Shown: positions 17,520 to 27,221 of the stretch, piece after piece
Position numbering within the stretch: the first letter of the stretch is position 1
Layout of the letters: the number at the start of each line of letters is the position of its first letter
Source of the DNA: Spirosoma validum
GTDB taxonomy: Bacteria > Bacteroidota > Bacteroidia > Cytophagales > Spirosomataceae
NCBI RefSeq assembly: GCF_014699035.1
Contig: NZ_JACXAA010000002.1
Span: forward strand, 906,909-970,908
Length of the DNA: 64,000 nt
Direction of reading: 5' to 3'
Made by a program: the position numbers and the translations under genes
Notes under the pieces: model-generated
Database searches by the model: none
Told to the model about the DNA's origin: nothing
What the model saw: only the letters and a program-made list of their open reading frames with translations

Positions 17520-18629
17520 ATGGATAAGAAAACATTATTCCGCGTAGGGGGTGTCATTGTTCTGGCTATTGCCCTCTTTTTTGGGTACAGCGAATTTCGC
17601 TACCTGCAGCGCCACGAAACCACCGATGATGCGCAAATTGACGGGGACGTAAACCCGGTAATCCCGAAAGCCAGCGGGTACGTAAAAGAGATTCGGTTCA
17701 AAGACAACCAGCACGTTAAAGAAGGAGATACCCTGTTCGTACTGGATGATGCTGACTATCGGCTTCGGGTAGCGCAGGCGCAGGCCGCTCTGCAAAGTGC
17801 CATGGCGGCCGCTGGGGTAAGCCGCTCGCAGGTGAGCGTAGCGTCGGCGACGGTACAAAGTTCGCAGGCAAGTGTGCAAACGGCGCGTAATCAGGTAGCC
17901 ACGGCCCAGGCTAACGTAGCGGCTGCCCAGGCACGGGCCCGTAAAGCCGGCCAGGACTTTGATCGGTACAGTCGATTACTGGCCGAAAAAACCGTTCCGC
18001 AGCAACAATTTGACGTAGTAGAGGCTGAACGCGATGCCGCTCAGGCGCAATTGCAGGCGGCTCAGGCTCAGTTGCAAACGGCTCAATCGCAAGTGTCGGC
18101 AGCGGGTACGCAAACGGGCGTAACCAGCTCACAACGCCGGGCAACGGAAGGTCAGATTACCGTAGCGCAGGCAGCCATCAAACAGCGCCAGGCTGATCTG
18201 GACATTGCTGATCTGCAATTATCTTATACGATCGTCCGGGCACCGGTTTCGGGGGTTGTATCGAAGCGGTCGGTGCAGATTGGCCAGTTGATACAAGCCG
18301 GTCAGGCTGTGTGTTCGGTGGTTGGTAATCAAAATCTTTGGGTTACAGCTAACTTTAAGGAAACGCAATTGAAACAAATGCAGCCTGGCCAAACGGTTGA
18401 TATTGACGTCGATGCATTCGGTGGCGAAAAACTAACGGGCCATGTCGGTTCATTTGCAGGAGCAACGGGGGCTAAATTCTCATTACTGCCTCCTGACAAC
18501 GCAACGGGTAACTACGTGAAAGTTGTGCAACGGATTCCGGTACGTATCGATATCGATAAAAACAGTCCTATCTACGCTAAAATCCGCCCAGGTATGAGTG
18601 TGAACGTAGCGGTTGATTTGCAGAAGTAA
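17520..18629 (+). CDS. HlyD/EmrA-family periplasmic adaptor protein
   Basis: 369 residues. One N-terminal membrane anchor (residues 8-24), then the first lipoyl half-motif (ETTDDAQIDGDVNPVIPKAS), a long Gln/Ala-rich coiled-coil hairpin (about 85-225, VAAAQARARKAGQDFDRYSR and QLQAAQAQLQTAQ), the second lipoyl half (IVRAPVSGVVSKRSVQIGQL) and a beta-barrel domain. It links the inner-membrane transporter with TolC, as EmrA does. It starts 21 nt after the TolC gene. The high GC and Ala/Gln content of the hairpin is normal for the family. Confidence 0.94.
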   Translation: MDKKTLFRVGGVIVLAIALFFGYSEFRYLQRHETTDDAQIDGDVNPVIPKASGYVKEIRFKDNQHVKEGDTLFVLDDADYRLRVAQAQAALQSAMAAAGVSRSQVSVASATVQSSQASVQTARNQVATAQANVAAAQARARKAGQDFDRYSRLLAEKTVPQQQFDVVEAERDAAQAQLQAAQAQLQTAQSQVSAAGTQTGVTSSQRRATEGQITVAQAAIKQRQADLDIADLQLSYTIVRAPVSGVVSKRSVQIGQLIQAGQAVCSVVGNQNLWVTANFKETQLKQMQPGQTVDIDVDAFGGEKLTGHVGSFAGATGAKFSLLPPDNATGNYVKVVQRIPVRIDIDKNSPIYAKIRPGMSVNVAVDLQK

Positions 18630-18649
18630 GGTGGTGGGTTAGTGATGTT

Positions 18650-18695
18650 GGGTTCTCGAACCCGACAAGCTAGCGTCAGCAATTGTGTCGGGTTC
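18650..18695. repeat. Palindromic intergenic repeat
   Basis: Inside the 113-nt gap between the HlyD and MFS genes are a palindrome (GGGTTCTCGAACCC, 18650-18663) and an overlapping inverted repeat of 10-bp arms (GAACCCGACA at 18658-18667, TGTCGGGTTC at 18686-18695). It looks like a REP-type extragenic palindrome and could also tune operon mRNA processing. No T-run, so not a standard terminator. Confidence 0.5.
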
Positions 18696-18742
18696 TCAAA
18701 CGGCTGCGGCCATCCGTCCGACACCACTAAATCAAACTATTC

Positions 18743-20299
18743 ATGAAATTAGGTTTTGATAAATGGATCGTCGTCATCACGGTGACGACAGCCGCCCTGC
18801 TGCAAACCATCGACTCGTCCATCGTGAACGTAACGCTCAACCAGATGATGGGTAATTTGGGCGCATCGTTGGGCGATATCAGCTGGGTTGTAACGGGTTA
18901 TGCAGCCGCTAGTGCTGTGATGATTACCATGTCGGGCTGGCTGACGGCTAAGTTAGGTCGCCGAAATTATTTTGCCGCGTCGATTGTCCTGTTCACGATA
19001 TCGTCCATCTTCTGCGGTACGTCGACCAACGTTTGGGAGTTGGTTTTCTTCCGGGTTGTGCAGGGAATTGGTGGGGGAGGGTTGCTCACCACGGCGCAGT
19101 CAATTCTGATTCAAACCTTCCCAAAAGAGCAGCTTGGGATTGCCAACGCTATTTTCGGGATGGGTGTGATCATTGGTCCGTCCATTGGCCCTACCCTCGG
19201 TGGATACATTACCGACAATCTGTCGTGGAACTGGGTGTTTTATATCAACATTCCGTTCGGTATTGCCGCCACGGTGCTGACTTATATGTTCATCAAAGAA
19301 CCCGCCGAGAAAGTACTGGCCGGTAAGATGGACTGGCTGGCGCTCATACTCCTGACAATGGGAATCGGTGGTTTGCAGATCGTTCTGGAAAAAGGCCAGG
19401 AAGAAGACTGGTTTACCTCGGAGTTCATTGTCATCATGTCGATCGCTGCGGGTATTGGCATCATTGGATTCATCTGGCGCCAACTGATCGTAAAACTGCC
19501 GATTCTGGATCTGAGTCTGTTACGTCAGCGCCGGTTTGCGGTGGGTACATTGTTTAACTTTATTCTCGGCTTTGGTCTGTTTGCGTCGGTATTTATTATC
19601 CCGGTTTTCTGCCAGACTATCCTGGGATTTACGGCCAGCCAAACGGGGCTGCTGCTGATGCCAGGTTCAATTGTGACTGGCATGATGATGCCTGTTGTGG
19701 GTGGACTACTCAGTAAAAATTACATTTCTCCGGTCTGGTACGCAGCCGCTGGGTTCCTACTGTTCTTTGGCTTCTGCTTTGATCTGTCGGCCATTAGTCT
19801 CGATGCCGGCCCCGATTATTTTTTCTGGCCGCTTATTGTTCGGGGTATTGGTATGGGAATGATTTTTATTCCTCTGACTACCATTACGCTGGCTGATCTG
19901 AAGAATATTGAGATTCCGCAAGGTTCGGCTTTAACAGGTATGATTCGTCAGTTGGGCGGTACGTTCGGAACGGCCATCATGACGACCTATATTTCGACAC
20001 GTACGGTTCTGCATTCATCCCGCCTTGCTGATAACATCTCAATATACAACCCATTATCTGCCGAACGGATCAGGCAATATACGAACCTGTTCCTATCGAA
20101 GGGAGATGCCTTGGTTACGGCTACGGGTAAAGCCTATGGCGTGATGCAGGGGGCTGTCATTAAGCAGGCACTGGTTATGACCTACGCCGATTCATTCCTG
20201 ATCATCGGCGGTTTCTTCCTGATTTGCGTGCCGTTGCTACTGCTGTTTGTTGGGAAGAAAATCGAAGCTCCTGCCCATACCGAAATGGTGATGGAGTAA
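18743..20299 (+). CDS. DHA2-family (EmrB/QacA) MFS drug:proton antiporter
   Basis: 518 residues with about 14 hydrophobic helices, the DHA2 arrangement. Family motifs seen: the helix 1 motif D-S-S-I-V-N-V (LLQTIDSSIVNVTLNQM), motif A-like GWLTAKLGRRNYF between helices 2 and 3, and antiporter motif C (FGMGVIIGPSIGPTLGGYI). It is the inner-membrane pump of an EmrAB-TolC-type tripartite efflux system encoded with the adaptor and TolC genes upstream. Substrates cannot be derived from sequence; hydrophobic toxic compounds are usual. Confidence 0.94.
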   Translation: MKLGFDKWIVVITVTTAALLQTIDSSIVNVTLNQMMGNLGASLGDISWVVTGYAAASAVMITMSGWLTAKLGRRNYFAASIVLFTISSIFCGTSTNVWELVFFRVVQGIGGGGLLTTAQSILIQTFPKEQLGIANAIFGMGVIIGPSIGPTLGGYITDNLSWNWVFYINIPFGIAATVLTYMFIKEPAEKVLAGKMDWLALILLTMGIGGLQIVLEKGQEEDWFTSEFIVIMSIAAGIGIIGFIWRQLIVKLPILDLSLLRQRRFAVGTLFNFILGFGLFASVFIIPVFCQTILGFTASQTGLLLMPGSIVTGMMMPVVGGLLSKNYISPVWYAAAGFLLFFGFCFDLSAISLDAGPDYFFWPLIVRGIGMGMIFIPLTTITLADLKNIEIPQGSALTGMIRQLGGTFGTAIMTTYISTRTVLHSSRLADNISIYNPLSAERIRQYTNLFLSKGDALVTATGKAYGVMQGAVIKQALVMTYADSFLIIGGFFLICVPLLLLFVGKKIEAPAHTEMVME

Positions 20300-20345
20300 G
20301 ACGTAACGTTTTGTTTTTGAGTGATTTGTTTGTTTGTTGTTTCGC

Positions 20346-20380
20346 CATCGGATGACCCTTAGGTTGTCCGATGTTTTTTT
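20346..20380 (+). terminator. Intrinsic terminator of the efflux operon
   Basis: Stem CATCGGA...TCCGATG extended by GACC/GGTT, followed by seven T, 46 nt after the MFS stop codon. Confidence 0.75.
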
Positions 20381-20416
20381 GTGAATCAACCAAAGTGAAT
20401 GGCGATAAGCGCGCTG

Positions 20417-21670
20417 TCAGTACGTAACGAGTCGCATCAGCCAGGCCGTAATGAGCCCGCCATACGTACCCAGTACGTGACTCAGCACCGCCAGTAATAC
20501 GCCTACGGGAGCCAGAGCCGGGTGAAAAATAGAAGCTACAGCCGGAGCGGTCGATACGCCCCCAATATTCGCCTGACTACCAACGGCCACGAAAAAATAA
20601 GGCGCTTTAATGATCCGGGCCGTAATCAGCATGACCACTACGTGAATCAGCATCCAGATAACGGCCACCAGAAACAGACCCAGGTTACCTCCCAAATTAG
20701 ATAGATTCAGTCGCATACCGATGGTCATGATCAGGAAGTAGACAAACAACGTAGCGAGATCAGTTGTACCGAGTTTTTCGAGTTTGCGGAGTCGTGTGAA
20801 GGACAAGGCGATGCCTAGCGAGGTCGAGAGAATGACCACCCAAAGAAAGTTAGACGTAAAGGGATCAAGACCATATGTAGCTAACGACGCTTTATAGGGT
20901 TGAAGATTCGTCGAGATGATATACGCGAATGCATGTGCCAGCGCCCCGCCACCGAAACCTAACGCCAGAATCGTACTTAAATCCAATAAGTTAGCGGGAC
21001 GGTCGGGCTCTTCTTTGTAGGCCAGAATCCGTTGCTTCACTTCGTCAATCGAACGCGTATCGGCCTGGAGCCACGTATCGATTTTGTCGCGGTACGCAGC
21101 CCCGTAAATTAAACAGGCCGTCCAGCTGGTCGACACGACGGCATCGACCACCAGGATAATGGCAAACAATTCCTCGCTGCAGCCATAGATTTCTTTGAGA
21201 GCCAACTGACTGCTGCTGCCACCAATCCAGCTCCCCGAGATCGTGACCAACCCTTTCCAATATTCATTGGCAATCGCCTGTTCGCGAAAACCGGGTATCA
21301 ACTGCATCACGAGCCAGAACGCGATTGGCGCGCCAAGAATAATCCCGACTGTACCCGACATAAACGTTACCAGGGCTTTTTGACCCAATCGGGCAATCGA
21401 CCGCAGATCGGCGGTAGAAGTCAGTAACACCAAAGCCGCCGGCAGCAGATAATTGGTTGATACTTTGTATAGACTGGACTGTTCGCCCGAAATGATGTTC
21501 AGGCTATTCATTGCCGCCGGAAAAATGTAGCAGAGCAGGAGCGATGGTACGTAGGTATACGCTCGTTGCCAGAACGGGTGCGCCGATTGGGAGGTCCTGA
21601 AAATAAAGGTCAGCAGCACCAGAAAAATGCCCAGAATAATGGCGTCGTTGGTAATCAGCGGTTCCTGCAT
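20417..21670 (-). CDS. DUF819-family membrane protein
   Basis: 417 residues with about ten membrane helices. Characteristic DUF819 (YjcL-like) segments: FPAAMNSLNIISGE, the pair of conserved glycine-rich stretches GSWIGGSSSQLALKEIYG and SQANIGGVSTAPAVASIFHP, and the C-terminal GVLLAVLSHVLGTYGGL. The two inverted GGxS-type motifs suggest a transporter with inverted repeat symmetry (inference). It lies 6 nt downstream of the gamma-glutamyltransferase-like gene on the same strand, so the two are an operon; a role in handling the amino acids or dipeptides released by that enzyme is possible but unproven. Confidence 0.88.
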   Translation of the reverse strand: MQEPLITNDAIILGIFLVLLTFIFRTSQSAHPFWQRAYTYVPSLLLCYIFPAAMNSLNIISGEQSSLYKVSTNYLLPAALVLLTSTADLRSIARLGQKALVTFMSGTVGIILGAPIAFWLVMQLIPGFREQAIANEYWKGLVTISGSWIGGSSSQLALKEIYGCSEELFAIILVVDAVVSTSWTACLIYGAAYRDKIDTWLQADTRSIDEVKQRILAYKEEPDRPANLLDLSTILALGFGGGALAHAFAYIISTNLQPYKASLATYGLDPFTSNFLWVVILSTSLGIALSFTRLRKLEKLGTTDLATLFVYFLIMTIGMRLNLSNLGGNLGLFLVAVIWMLIHVVVMLITARIIKAPYFFVAVGSQANIGGVSTAPAVASIFHPALAPVGVLLAVLSHVLGTYGGLITAWLMRLVTY

Positions 21671-21676
21671 GTTCAG

Positions 21677-23371
21677 TTAAAAACCAGCTGCCTGCCCATC
21701 TTTCCGCGACTCTGTTGCGCCGTGATACACTTTATTTTTGGCGTCGTACATAATGGCCTGATAGCCGCCGTAGCCACCGAGGCCATAGCCGATTTTGTGC
21801 CCTTTTCGCATGAGGTCCCGGATGGTTTCGTACGGATAGCCTGATTCTAAAGTAATAAGACCGGAATCCTGCATTTTCTCGCCGGTGGGTTCCGACGAAC
21901 CACTGTGGTCGATGCGGGGAGCGTCGCCAGCCTCCTGTGGATTCATGCCAAAATCAATCATGTTCATCAAAATCTCCGTATGACCCAGTGGCTGGAAACT
22001 ACCCCCCATGACACCGAAACTCATAAACGGCACCCCGTCTTTCGTAACAAAAGCTGGAATAATGGTCTGGAAAGGGCGTTTGTGAGGAGCATACGTATTG
22101 TTTTGACCTTCATATAAACTGTACAGCTCTCCGCGATCCTGAAACATAAACCCCAGACCATCAGCCACCATACCCGAACCGAAGCCGCGGTAATTGCTTT
22201 GAATCAACGAAACCATATTCCCTTCCTCATCCGCAACCGTCAGGTAAATGGTATCTCCTTGTTTCAGGGCTGGATTCCCGGCATCAACGCGACTGGCCGC
22301 CCGGTTCGGATCGATCAGTTTTCGCCGTTCCGTCGCATATTCCTTACTAATCAATTCTCTGACCGGTATTTTGGAGAAGGCTGGATCAGCGTAGTATTTG
22401 GCGCGATCTTCAAACGCCAGCTTTTTGGCTTCAACAAACAGATGGATGTGTTCGGGACTACCCCAGGCGATTTTCGAGAAATCGTAGCCTTCCAGAATAT
22501 TGAGCATCTGCAACGTAGTGATACCCTGACTATTCGGGGGTAATTCCCAAACATCGTAGCCCCGGTAGTTTGTTGAAACGGGTTCAACCCATTCAGACGT
22601 ATGATCGGCTAAGTCTTTTGCACTAAGATAACCACCCACTTTTTTCATGAACGTATCAATCGTCTGGGCAATCTCACCTTTGTAAAACGCATCGCGGCCA
22701 CCTTTGGCAATTTTCTCTAATGTGTTGGCCAGGGCTGGGTTTTTGAAAATTTCGCCCCGTTTGGGAGCCGCTCCCGTAGGTGCGTAGGTTTCCTTCACGT
22801 TCGGGTATTTGCCAAATCGACTGATCATCGAAGCCCAGGAGATCGATGCTTCATCGTGAACCGGATACCCCTCACGAGCGTAGCGTATGGCGTGCGACAG
22901 AATTTTGGGCATGGGTGTTTTGCCAAATCGCTTGTGCAGCTCAAACCAGCCATCCACACAGCCTGGCGTTGATACGGGTAGTGGGCCATCGGATGGAATG
23001 TGCGTTAGCCCGCGTTTCTTAAACTCGGCCAACGTCAGGTTGTAGGGTGACCGACCTGAGGCATTCAGTCCATACAGTTTTTTGGTTTTGGCGTCCCAGA
23101 CGATGGCAAACAGATCACCACCAATCCCATTCACATGCGGCTCCACTAAGCCTTCCATCGCATTGGCGGCAATGGCAGCATCAATGGCATTGCCGCCCGA
23201 ACGTAGTACGTCGATAGCGGCCTGTGTCGATAGCGGATGGGAGGTACAGGCCATACCGCGTTGCGCCATCACAACAGAACGGGTAGCAAATGCCTTGCCC
23301 ATGAGCCGGTCTTGGGCGAACGCTGGCAAAACGAAAAGAAATGTTAAGTAGAGGAGGAAGATCTGTTTCAT
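21677..23371 (-). CDS. Gamma-glutamyltransferase-family protein, periplasmic
   Basis: 564 residues from the ATG at 23371; an in-frame start at 23413 would add 14 residues before the signal peptide MKQIFLLYLTFLFVLPAFAQ, so it is unlikely. Ntn-hydrolase of the GGT family: HPLSTQAAIDVLRSGGNAIDAA, GRSP, the processing site GDTIYLTVADEEGNMVS and GVMGGSFQPLGH are in the usual order. The predicted autocatalytic nucleophile is the threonine in DT-IYLT (T374 by this start). The next residues IY replace the TH of classical TTH motifs, placing it in the divergent YwrD-like clade whose substrates differ from glutathione. It is probably exported and self-cleaved into two subunits. First gene of a two-gene operon with the DUF819 protein. 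Confidence 0.9.
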   Translation of the reverse strand: MKQIFLLYLTFLFVLPAFAQDRLMGKAFATRSVVMAQRGMACTSHPLSTQAAIDVLRSGGNAIDAAIAANAMEGLVEPHVNGIGGDLFAIVWDAKTKKLYGLNASGRSPYNLTLAEFKKRGLTHIPSDGPLPVSTPGCVDGWFELHKRFGKTPMPKILSHAIRYAREGYPVHDEASISWASMISRFGKYPNVKETYAPTGAAPKRGEIFKNPALANTLEKIAKGGRDAFYKGEIAQTIDTFMKKVGGYLSAKDLADHTSEWVEPVSTNYRGYDVWELPPNSQGITTLQMLNILEGYDFSKIAWGSPEHIHLFVEAKKLAFEDRAKYYADPAFSKIPVRELISKEYATERRKLIDPNRAASRVDAGNPALKQGDTIYLTVADEEGNMVSLIQSNYRGFGSGMVADGLGFMFQDRGELYSLYEGQNNTYAPHKRPFQTIIPAFVTKDGVPFMSFGVMGGSFQPLGHTEILMNMIDFGMNPQEAGDAPRIDHSGSSEPTGEKMQDSGLITLESGYPYETIRDLMRKGHKIGYGLGGYGGYQAIMYDAKNKVYHGATESRKDGQAAGF

Positions 23372-23599
23372 ATAGAGGTTGTAAAAGTCATTAAACACCA
23401 TAGAAACTATCAAAAAAATAGTTTTTGCTTGGTCTGACAGCTTCTTAGCACTGATAATGAATCGTGCTACAAGATAAGAAATAACGGAAACGACGTACTG
23501 ACTGGGCTCCTTTATTATCAGAAAAGCCTGACGACTACGGGATAAACGAGCTTAACCGAATGGTGCCGTTGGCTGAGCAGGATACAGGAAGTAAGGAAT

Positions 23600-23646
23600 A
23601 AAAAAAGTCTGGCTTGTTCCTTGCGGAACAAGCCAGACTTTTTTTA
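23600..23646 (-). terminator. Intrinsic terminator of the 1180-residue repeat protein gene
   Basis: 20-bp perfect stem (AAAAAAGTCTGGCTTGTTCC and its complement) with a TTGC loop; A/T ends give T-runs on both strands. The stem core AAGTCTGGCT is shared with the terminator at 35929, suggesting that the 3' ends of these genes were duplicated together. Confidence 0.9.
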
Positions 23647-23678
23647 TTCAGCGCTATAAGCGCCCGCAGACTACCGGA

Positions 23679-26600
23679 TTACTGTTGGAAGTACTCTACT
23701 CTGTCGGCATCGACGTTGTTGTTGGTTTTAACTTCACCACCACTGCCGCCGATGATCACCGAGCTTACGGTTACAACACCCGACGTTGCACCCGGTGTTA
23801 ACGTACCGGTGAAACCAAATGAGAGCTTATCAAAAGCGGTTACCGGCTGTGTCGTCGTTAACGTGTAATAACCAGTGGTCGAGTTATCAAACGTCCAGAC
23901 ACTGTTCGAAACCGAACGACCGCCGATGGTGGTGGCTGTGGGTGGGAACGTTAGAATTAGCTTCGGATCCTTCGTGACGCGCACCGTGATTAAGCCATTG
24001 GTGGACACACCCAGCAGTTCTAATACGTCTACCACTACGGTCATGTCGGTGGTGTTGTAAACCGTCGACGGACGCGCATAGATGATCGGAGTCAGATCAG
24101 GTACGCCCACAGAGTTGAGCGTAGCGGTACCCGTCGTGGTTGACTCTTTACCCGCATTGTCAATCGCCTTGATCGGAATCACCACCGGCTGGGTATCATC
24201 GGTCGGATCAACCAGGATGGGCACTGTTGGCGCACCATTGCCATTGGTCGGAACTACCACGCCATTAGCAGGGAAGGTACCCGACGTATAGGTCGTACCG
24301 TTGATCGTCAGGCTGGTCGTGTTCGTTGGGAACGTTGGAATGCGAATGGCCGTCACGCTTCCCGGAGCCGTATCGGTGCTGGGCGCTACGTTGGTAAAGG
24401 CCGCAGGCGGAGCCGTTACCGGACTGTTACCACCCGGATTGCTCACCGTAGCCGTGCCACTGCCCGGCGTGGGCAACTTCTCAATCCCGAAGTTCTGAGC
24501 CGTAATGTTGGTGGTTCCCGTTGTCAACTCAATTTGACCCAACGTAGCAGACTGAATGGTCTGATTAGACGAACCGACATTCTCACCGGTGTTCACCCAC
24601 TGGCTCGGCAGTGGACCAGGCGTAGTAGCCGTAGGTGAGTTGCTCAGTACCAGCTTCAGTCCCGTCGTGTTTGTGGGTACACCCGGTAGTGTATAGCTAC
24701 CATCATTGCCTACAGCAGCTGAGCCAATAACGGTGCCACTGCTGTTAACCAGGTTTACATAAAGCGGACCACCAGCGTTGGTGCCCGTTTCGGGGCTGTT
24801 GATCGTGACGCTACCATCGGCATCGTCCCAAACCTGACCCGATAGGGTGATGGTGGGCGTCGAGTTGATGGTCGCTGTACCCGTCGTAGTAGACTCTTTC
24901 CCGGCGTTGTCAATCGCCACTAAGGTGAACGTAGAGGGCTGGGTGTCATTGGCCGGATCAACCAGGATCGGTACCGTTGGGTTACCGTTTCCATCGGTCG
25001 GAACGACTACGCCACCGCCGGGGAAGGTACCTGGAGTGTAAGGCGTGCCGTTGATGGTCAGACTCGTTACGTTGCTGGGGAACGTAGTGATCTTGATGGC
25101 CGTCACACTTCCAGGCGCTGTATCGGTGCTCGGTGTGGTATTGGTAAACGTATTGGCTGGCACGGTAACGGGAGTTGTACCACCAGCATTGCTCACCGTG
25201 TTAGAACCGCTACCTGGCGTTGGCAATTTCTCAATCCCGAAGTTCTGAGCCGTGACCGGTGTCGTACCCGTAGTGAGTTCGATCTGCCCTAACGTAGCAC
25301 CCTGCGTAGCAGGATTCGAGGGATTGACGCTCTCGCCGGTGTTTACCCACTGGCTAGGCAATGGCCCCGGCGTGGCAGCCGTAGGTGAAGTGCTCAACAC
25401 GAGTTTCAGGCCCGTTGTGTTAGCGGGCACGCCAGCGAATGTATAGCTACCCGTGGGCGAAACGCTTGTCGAGGCAATGACGGTGTTGGTGCCATCGACC
25501 AGATTGACATACAACGGACCACCCGCATTGGTGCCTGCTTCTGAACCGTTGAGCGTAAGGTTACCATCGGCATCATCCCAAACCTGGCCTGTCAAGGGGA
25601 CAGTTAAGGCCGAATTGAGTACCGCTGTACCCGTTGTCGTTGACTCTTTACCGGCATTGTCAATCGCCACTAAGGTGAACGTAACGGGCTGGGTATCGTT
25701 GGCTGGATCAACCAGGATCGGTACGGTTGGTGCACCATTACCATTCGTTGGTACCACTACGCCACCACCAGGGAAACTGCCTGGGATGTAAGGTGTGCCA
25801 TTGATGGTCAGACTCGTTACATTGCTGGGGAACGTGGTGATGCGTATCGCGGTCACAGAACCTGGTGCTGTATCGGTGCTCGGCGTTGTATTTGTGAAGG
25901 CGGCAGGCGGAGCCGTTACGGGGCTGGTCCCACCGGGGTTTGTCACCGTAGCCACACCACTACCTGGGGTAGGCAGTTTCTCGATACCGAAGTTCTGCGC
26001 CGTAACTGGTGTGGTACCCGTGGTTAATTCGATCTGCCCTAACGTAGCACCCTGCGTAGCAGGATTCGAGGGATTGACGCTCTCACCGGTGTTTACCCAC
26101 TGGCTAGGCAGCGGACCCGGCGTGGCAGCCGTAGGCGATGTGCTCAGCACCAGTTTGAGCCCTGTGGTACTGGCTGGTACACCAGTGAGGGTATAGCTGC
26201 CGCTGGCTGAAACGGTCGTTGAACCGATAACGGTGTTGGTGCCATCTACCAGATTGACATACAGAGGACCGCCTGCATTGGTACCTGTCTCCGAACCATT
26301 GAGGATGACATTGCCATCGGCATCATCCCACACCTGACCCGACAGGGTAATGGTAGGAGTCATATCGATCAGCTTAAGTTCGTCGAAGCCCCAGTCATTA
26401 CCGCCACCGCCCCACTGATTGTTATAAAAGCTCACCGTGAGCTGAGTTGCGGTACTCGAGGTGGTGAAAGTCTGCGTTTCGAAGAGATACCATTGACCAA
26501 TAGTTTGACTGAAGACATTCAGTTTGCTACTATAAGTAACACTTTGACCCTGATCGCTGGTGGTGGTATAATTAGCTCGTTGCGCAGCCGTAAGCAGCGT

Positions 26601-27221
26601 GCTGTTGTTGAGGTTTAATCCGCCATTATCACTGACAAACAGGTCAACCGCAGGTTTTCGATTGGCTTGGCCGACAGCGAAGTAGAAGGAGAACTTGTAG
26701 GTTTTATTAGGTTGTACGGGTATGGTTTTATTATAAAACGTACCGTAAAAGCGTGGACTAGCGGCTCCGGGAGGGGTGCCACTGGTGGTATTTAAGAGAT
26801 AATAACTATTTGGTCCTGTTACCCCATTAGGACTAACGACCGTTAAGTTAGCAGGTACGTTGATGTAAGCACCATTATAAATCCATCCCCCCGAGTTCGG
26901 GTTGCCAGTAAGTGTACCGCCAATTCCGTCTGAGGTATTATACGATCCGTCGAATACTTGGTCTGCATTGTAATACACATAACCGCTTGCATCGGGAACG
27001 AAGGTTTCCTGGAAAACTACCGTTTGTGCGTTTGCTTGCTGAAGCAAGAACAGTAGGCAAATCAATCCTAACCATGCTCTCCTGAAATATGAAACCAGAA
27101 GCTGTTGGGCAGATATTCTCGCATAGTGCCCAACTAACGAGAACGGGGCAGGCACTGGGGGTATACCCGTCCGCTGCCAGTATGACTGAAATGTCAGTCG
27201 AGAGTAATTAATCATATTCAT
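23679..27221 (-). CDS. Secreted repeat protein: jelly-roll-like head, three 250-residue repeats, YFQQ C-terminal module
   Basis: 1180 residues. A long charged N-region (1-48) precedes the hydrophobic signal core (AWLGLICLLFLLQQANAQ, cleavage about residue 66). Residues 67-290 are a beta-rich domain with features of carbohydrate-binding jelly rolls (VQPNKTYKFSFYFAVGQ, NNQWGGGGNDWGFDELKLI). Three tandem repeats of 250 residues follow (to about 1040), each with an SdrD B-like part (GQVWDDADGNLTLNGSEAG, an EF-hand-like acidic loop, and QNFGIEKLPTPGSG) and an Ig-like part (TAPGSVTAIRITTFPSNVTS to IDNAGKESTTTG). Residues 1041-1180 are the module shared with the genes at 28708, 35998 and 62928, ending DADRVEYFQQ. 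It is probably surface-exposed, possibly an adhesin. No standard type IX sorting domain is visible. Confidence 0.85.
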   Translation of the reverse strand: MNMINYSRLTFQSYWQRTGIPPVPAPFSLVGHYARISAQQLLVSYFRRAWLGLICLLFLLQQANAQTVVFQETFVPDASGYVYYNADQVFDGSYNTSDGIGGTLTGNPNSGGWIYNGAYINVPANLTVVSPNGVTGPNSYYLLNTTSGTPPGAASPRFYGTFYNKTIPVQPNKTYKFSFYFAVGQANRKPAVDLFVSDNGGLNLNNSTLLTAAQRANYTTTSDQGQSVTYSSKLNVFSQTIGQWYLFETQTFTTSSTATQLTVSFYNNQWGGGGNDWGFDELKLIDMTPTITLSGQVWDDADGNVILNGSETGTNAGGPLYVNLVDGTNTVIGSTTVSASGSYTLTGVPASTTGLKLVLSTSPTAATPGPLPSQWVNTGESVNPSNPATQGATLGQIELTTGTTPVTAQNFGIEKLPTPGSGVATVTNPGGTSPVTAPPAAFTNTTPSTDTAPGSVTAIRITTFPSNVTSLTINGTPYIPGSFPGGGVVVPTNGNGAPTVPILVDPANDTQPVTFTLVAIDNAGKESTTTGTAVLNSALTVPLTGQVWDDADGNLTLNGSEAGTNAGGPLYVNLVDGTNTVIASTSVSPTGSYTFAGVPANTTGLKLVLSTSPTAATPGPLPSQWVNTGESVNPSNPATQGATLGQIELTTGTTPVTAQNFGIEKLPTPGSGSNTVSNAGGTTPVTVPANTFTNTTPSTDTAPGSVTAIKITTFPSNVTSLTINGTPYTPGTFPGGGVVVPTDGNGNPTVPILVDPANDTQPSTFTLVAIDNAGKESTTTGTATINSTPTITLSGQVWDDADGSVTINSPETGTNAGGPLYVNLVNSSGTVIGSAAVGNDGSYTLPGVPTNTTGLKLVLSNSPTATTPGPLPSQWVNTGENVGSSNQTIQSATLGQIELTTGTTNITAQNFGIEKLPTPGSGTATVSNPGGNSPVTAPPAAFTNVAPSTDTAPGSVTAIRIPTFPTNTTSLTINGTTYTSGTFPANGVVVPTNGNGAPTVPILVDPTDDTQPVVIPIKAIDNAGKESTTTGTATLNSVGVPDLTPIIYARPSTVYNTTDMTVVVDVLELLGVSTNGLITVRVTKDPKLILTFPPTATTIGGRSVSNSVWTFDNSTTGYYTLTTTQPVTAFDKLSFGFTGTLTPGATSGVVTVSSVIIGGSGGEVKTNNNVDADRVEYFQQ
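24100..26348 (-). repeat. Three tandem 750-bp coding repeats
   Basis: The acidic-loop codons (CGGCATC on the plus strand) recur at 24818, 25568 and 26318, exactly 750 bp apart. The repeats are strongly similar at the DNA level and in frame, one unit being 250 residues. Confidence 0.9.

Noticed and set aside
18650..18695. Palindrome between HlyD and MFS genes considered as an operon-ending terminator
   Set aside because: There is no T-run and the MFS gene is clearly part of the same pump; more probably a REP-like repeat.
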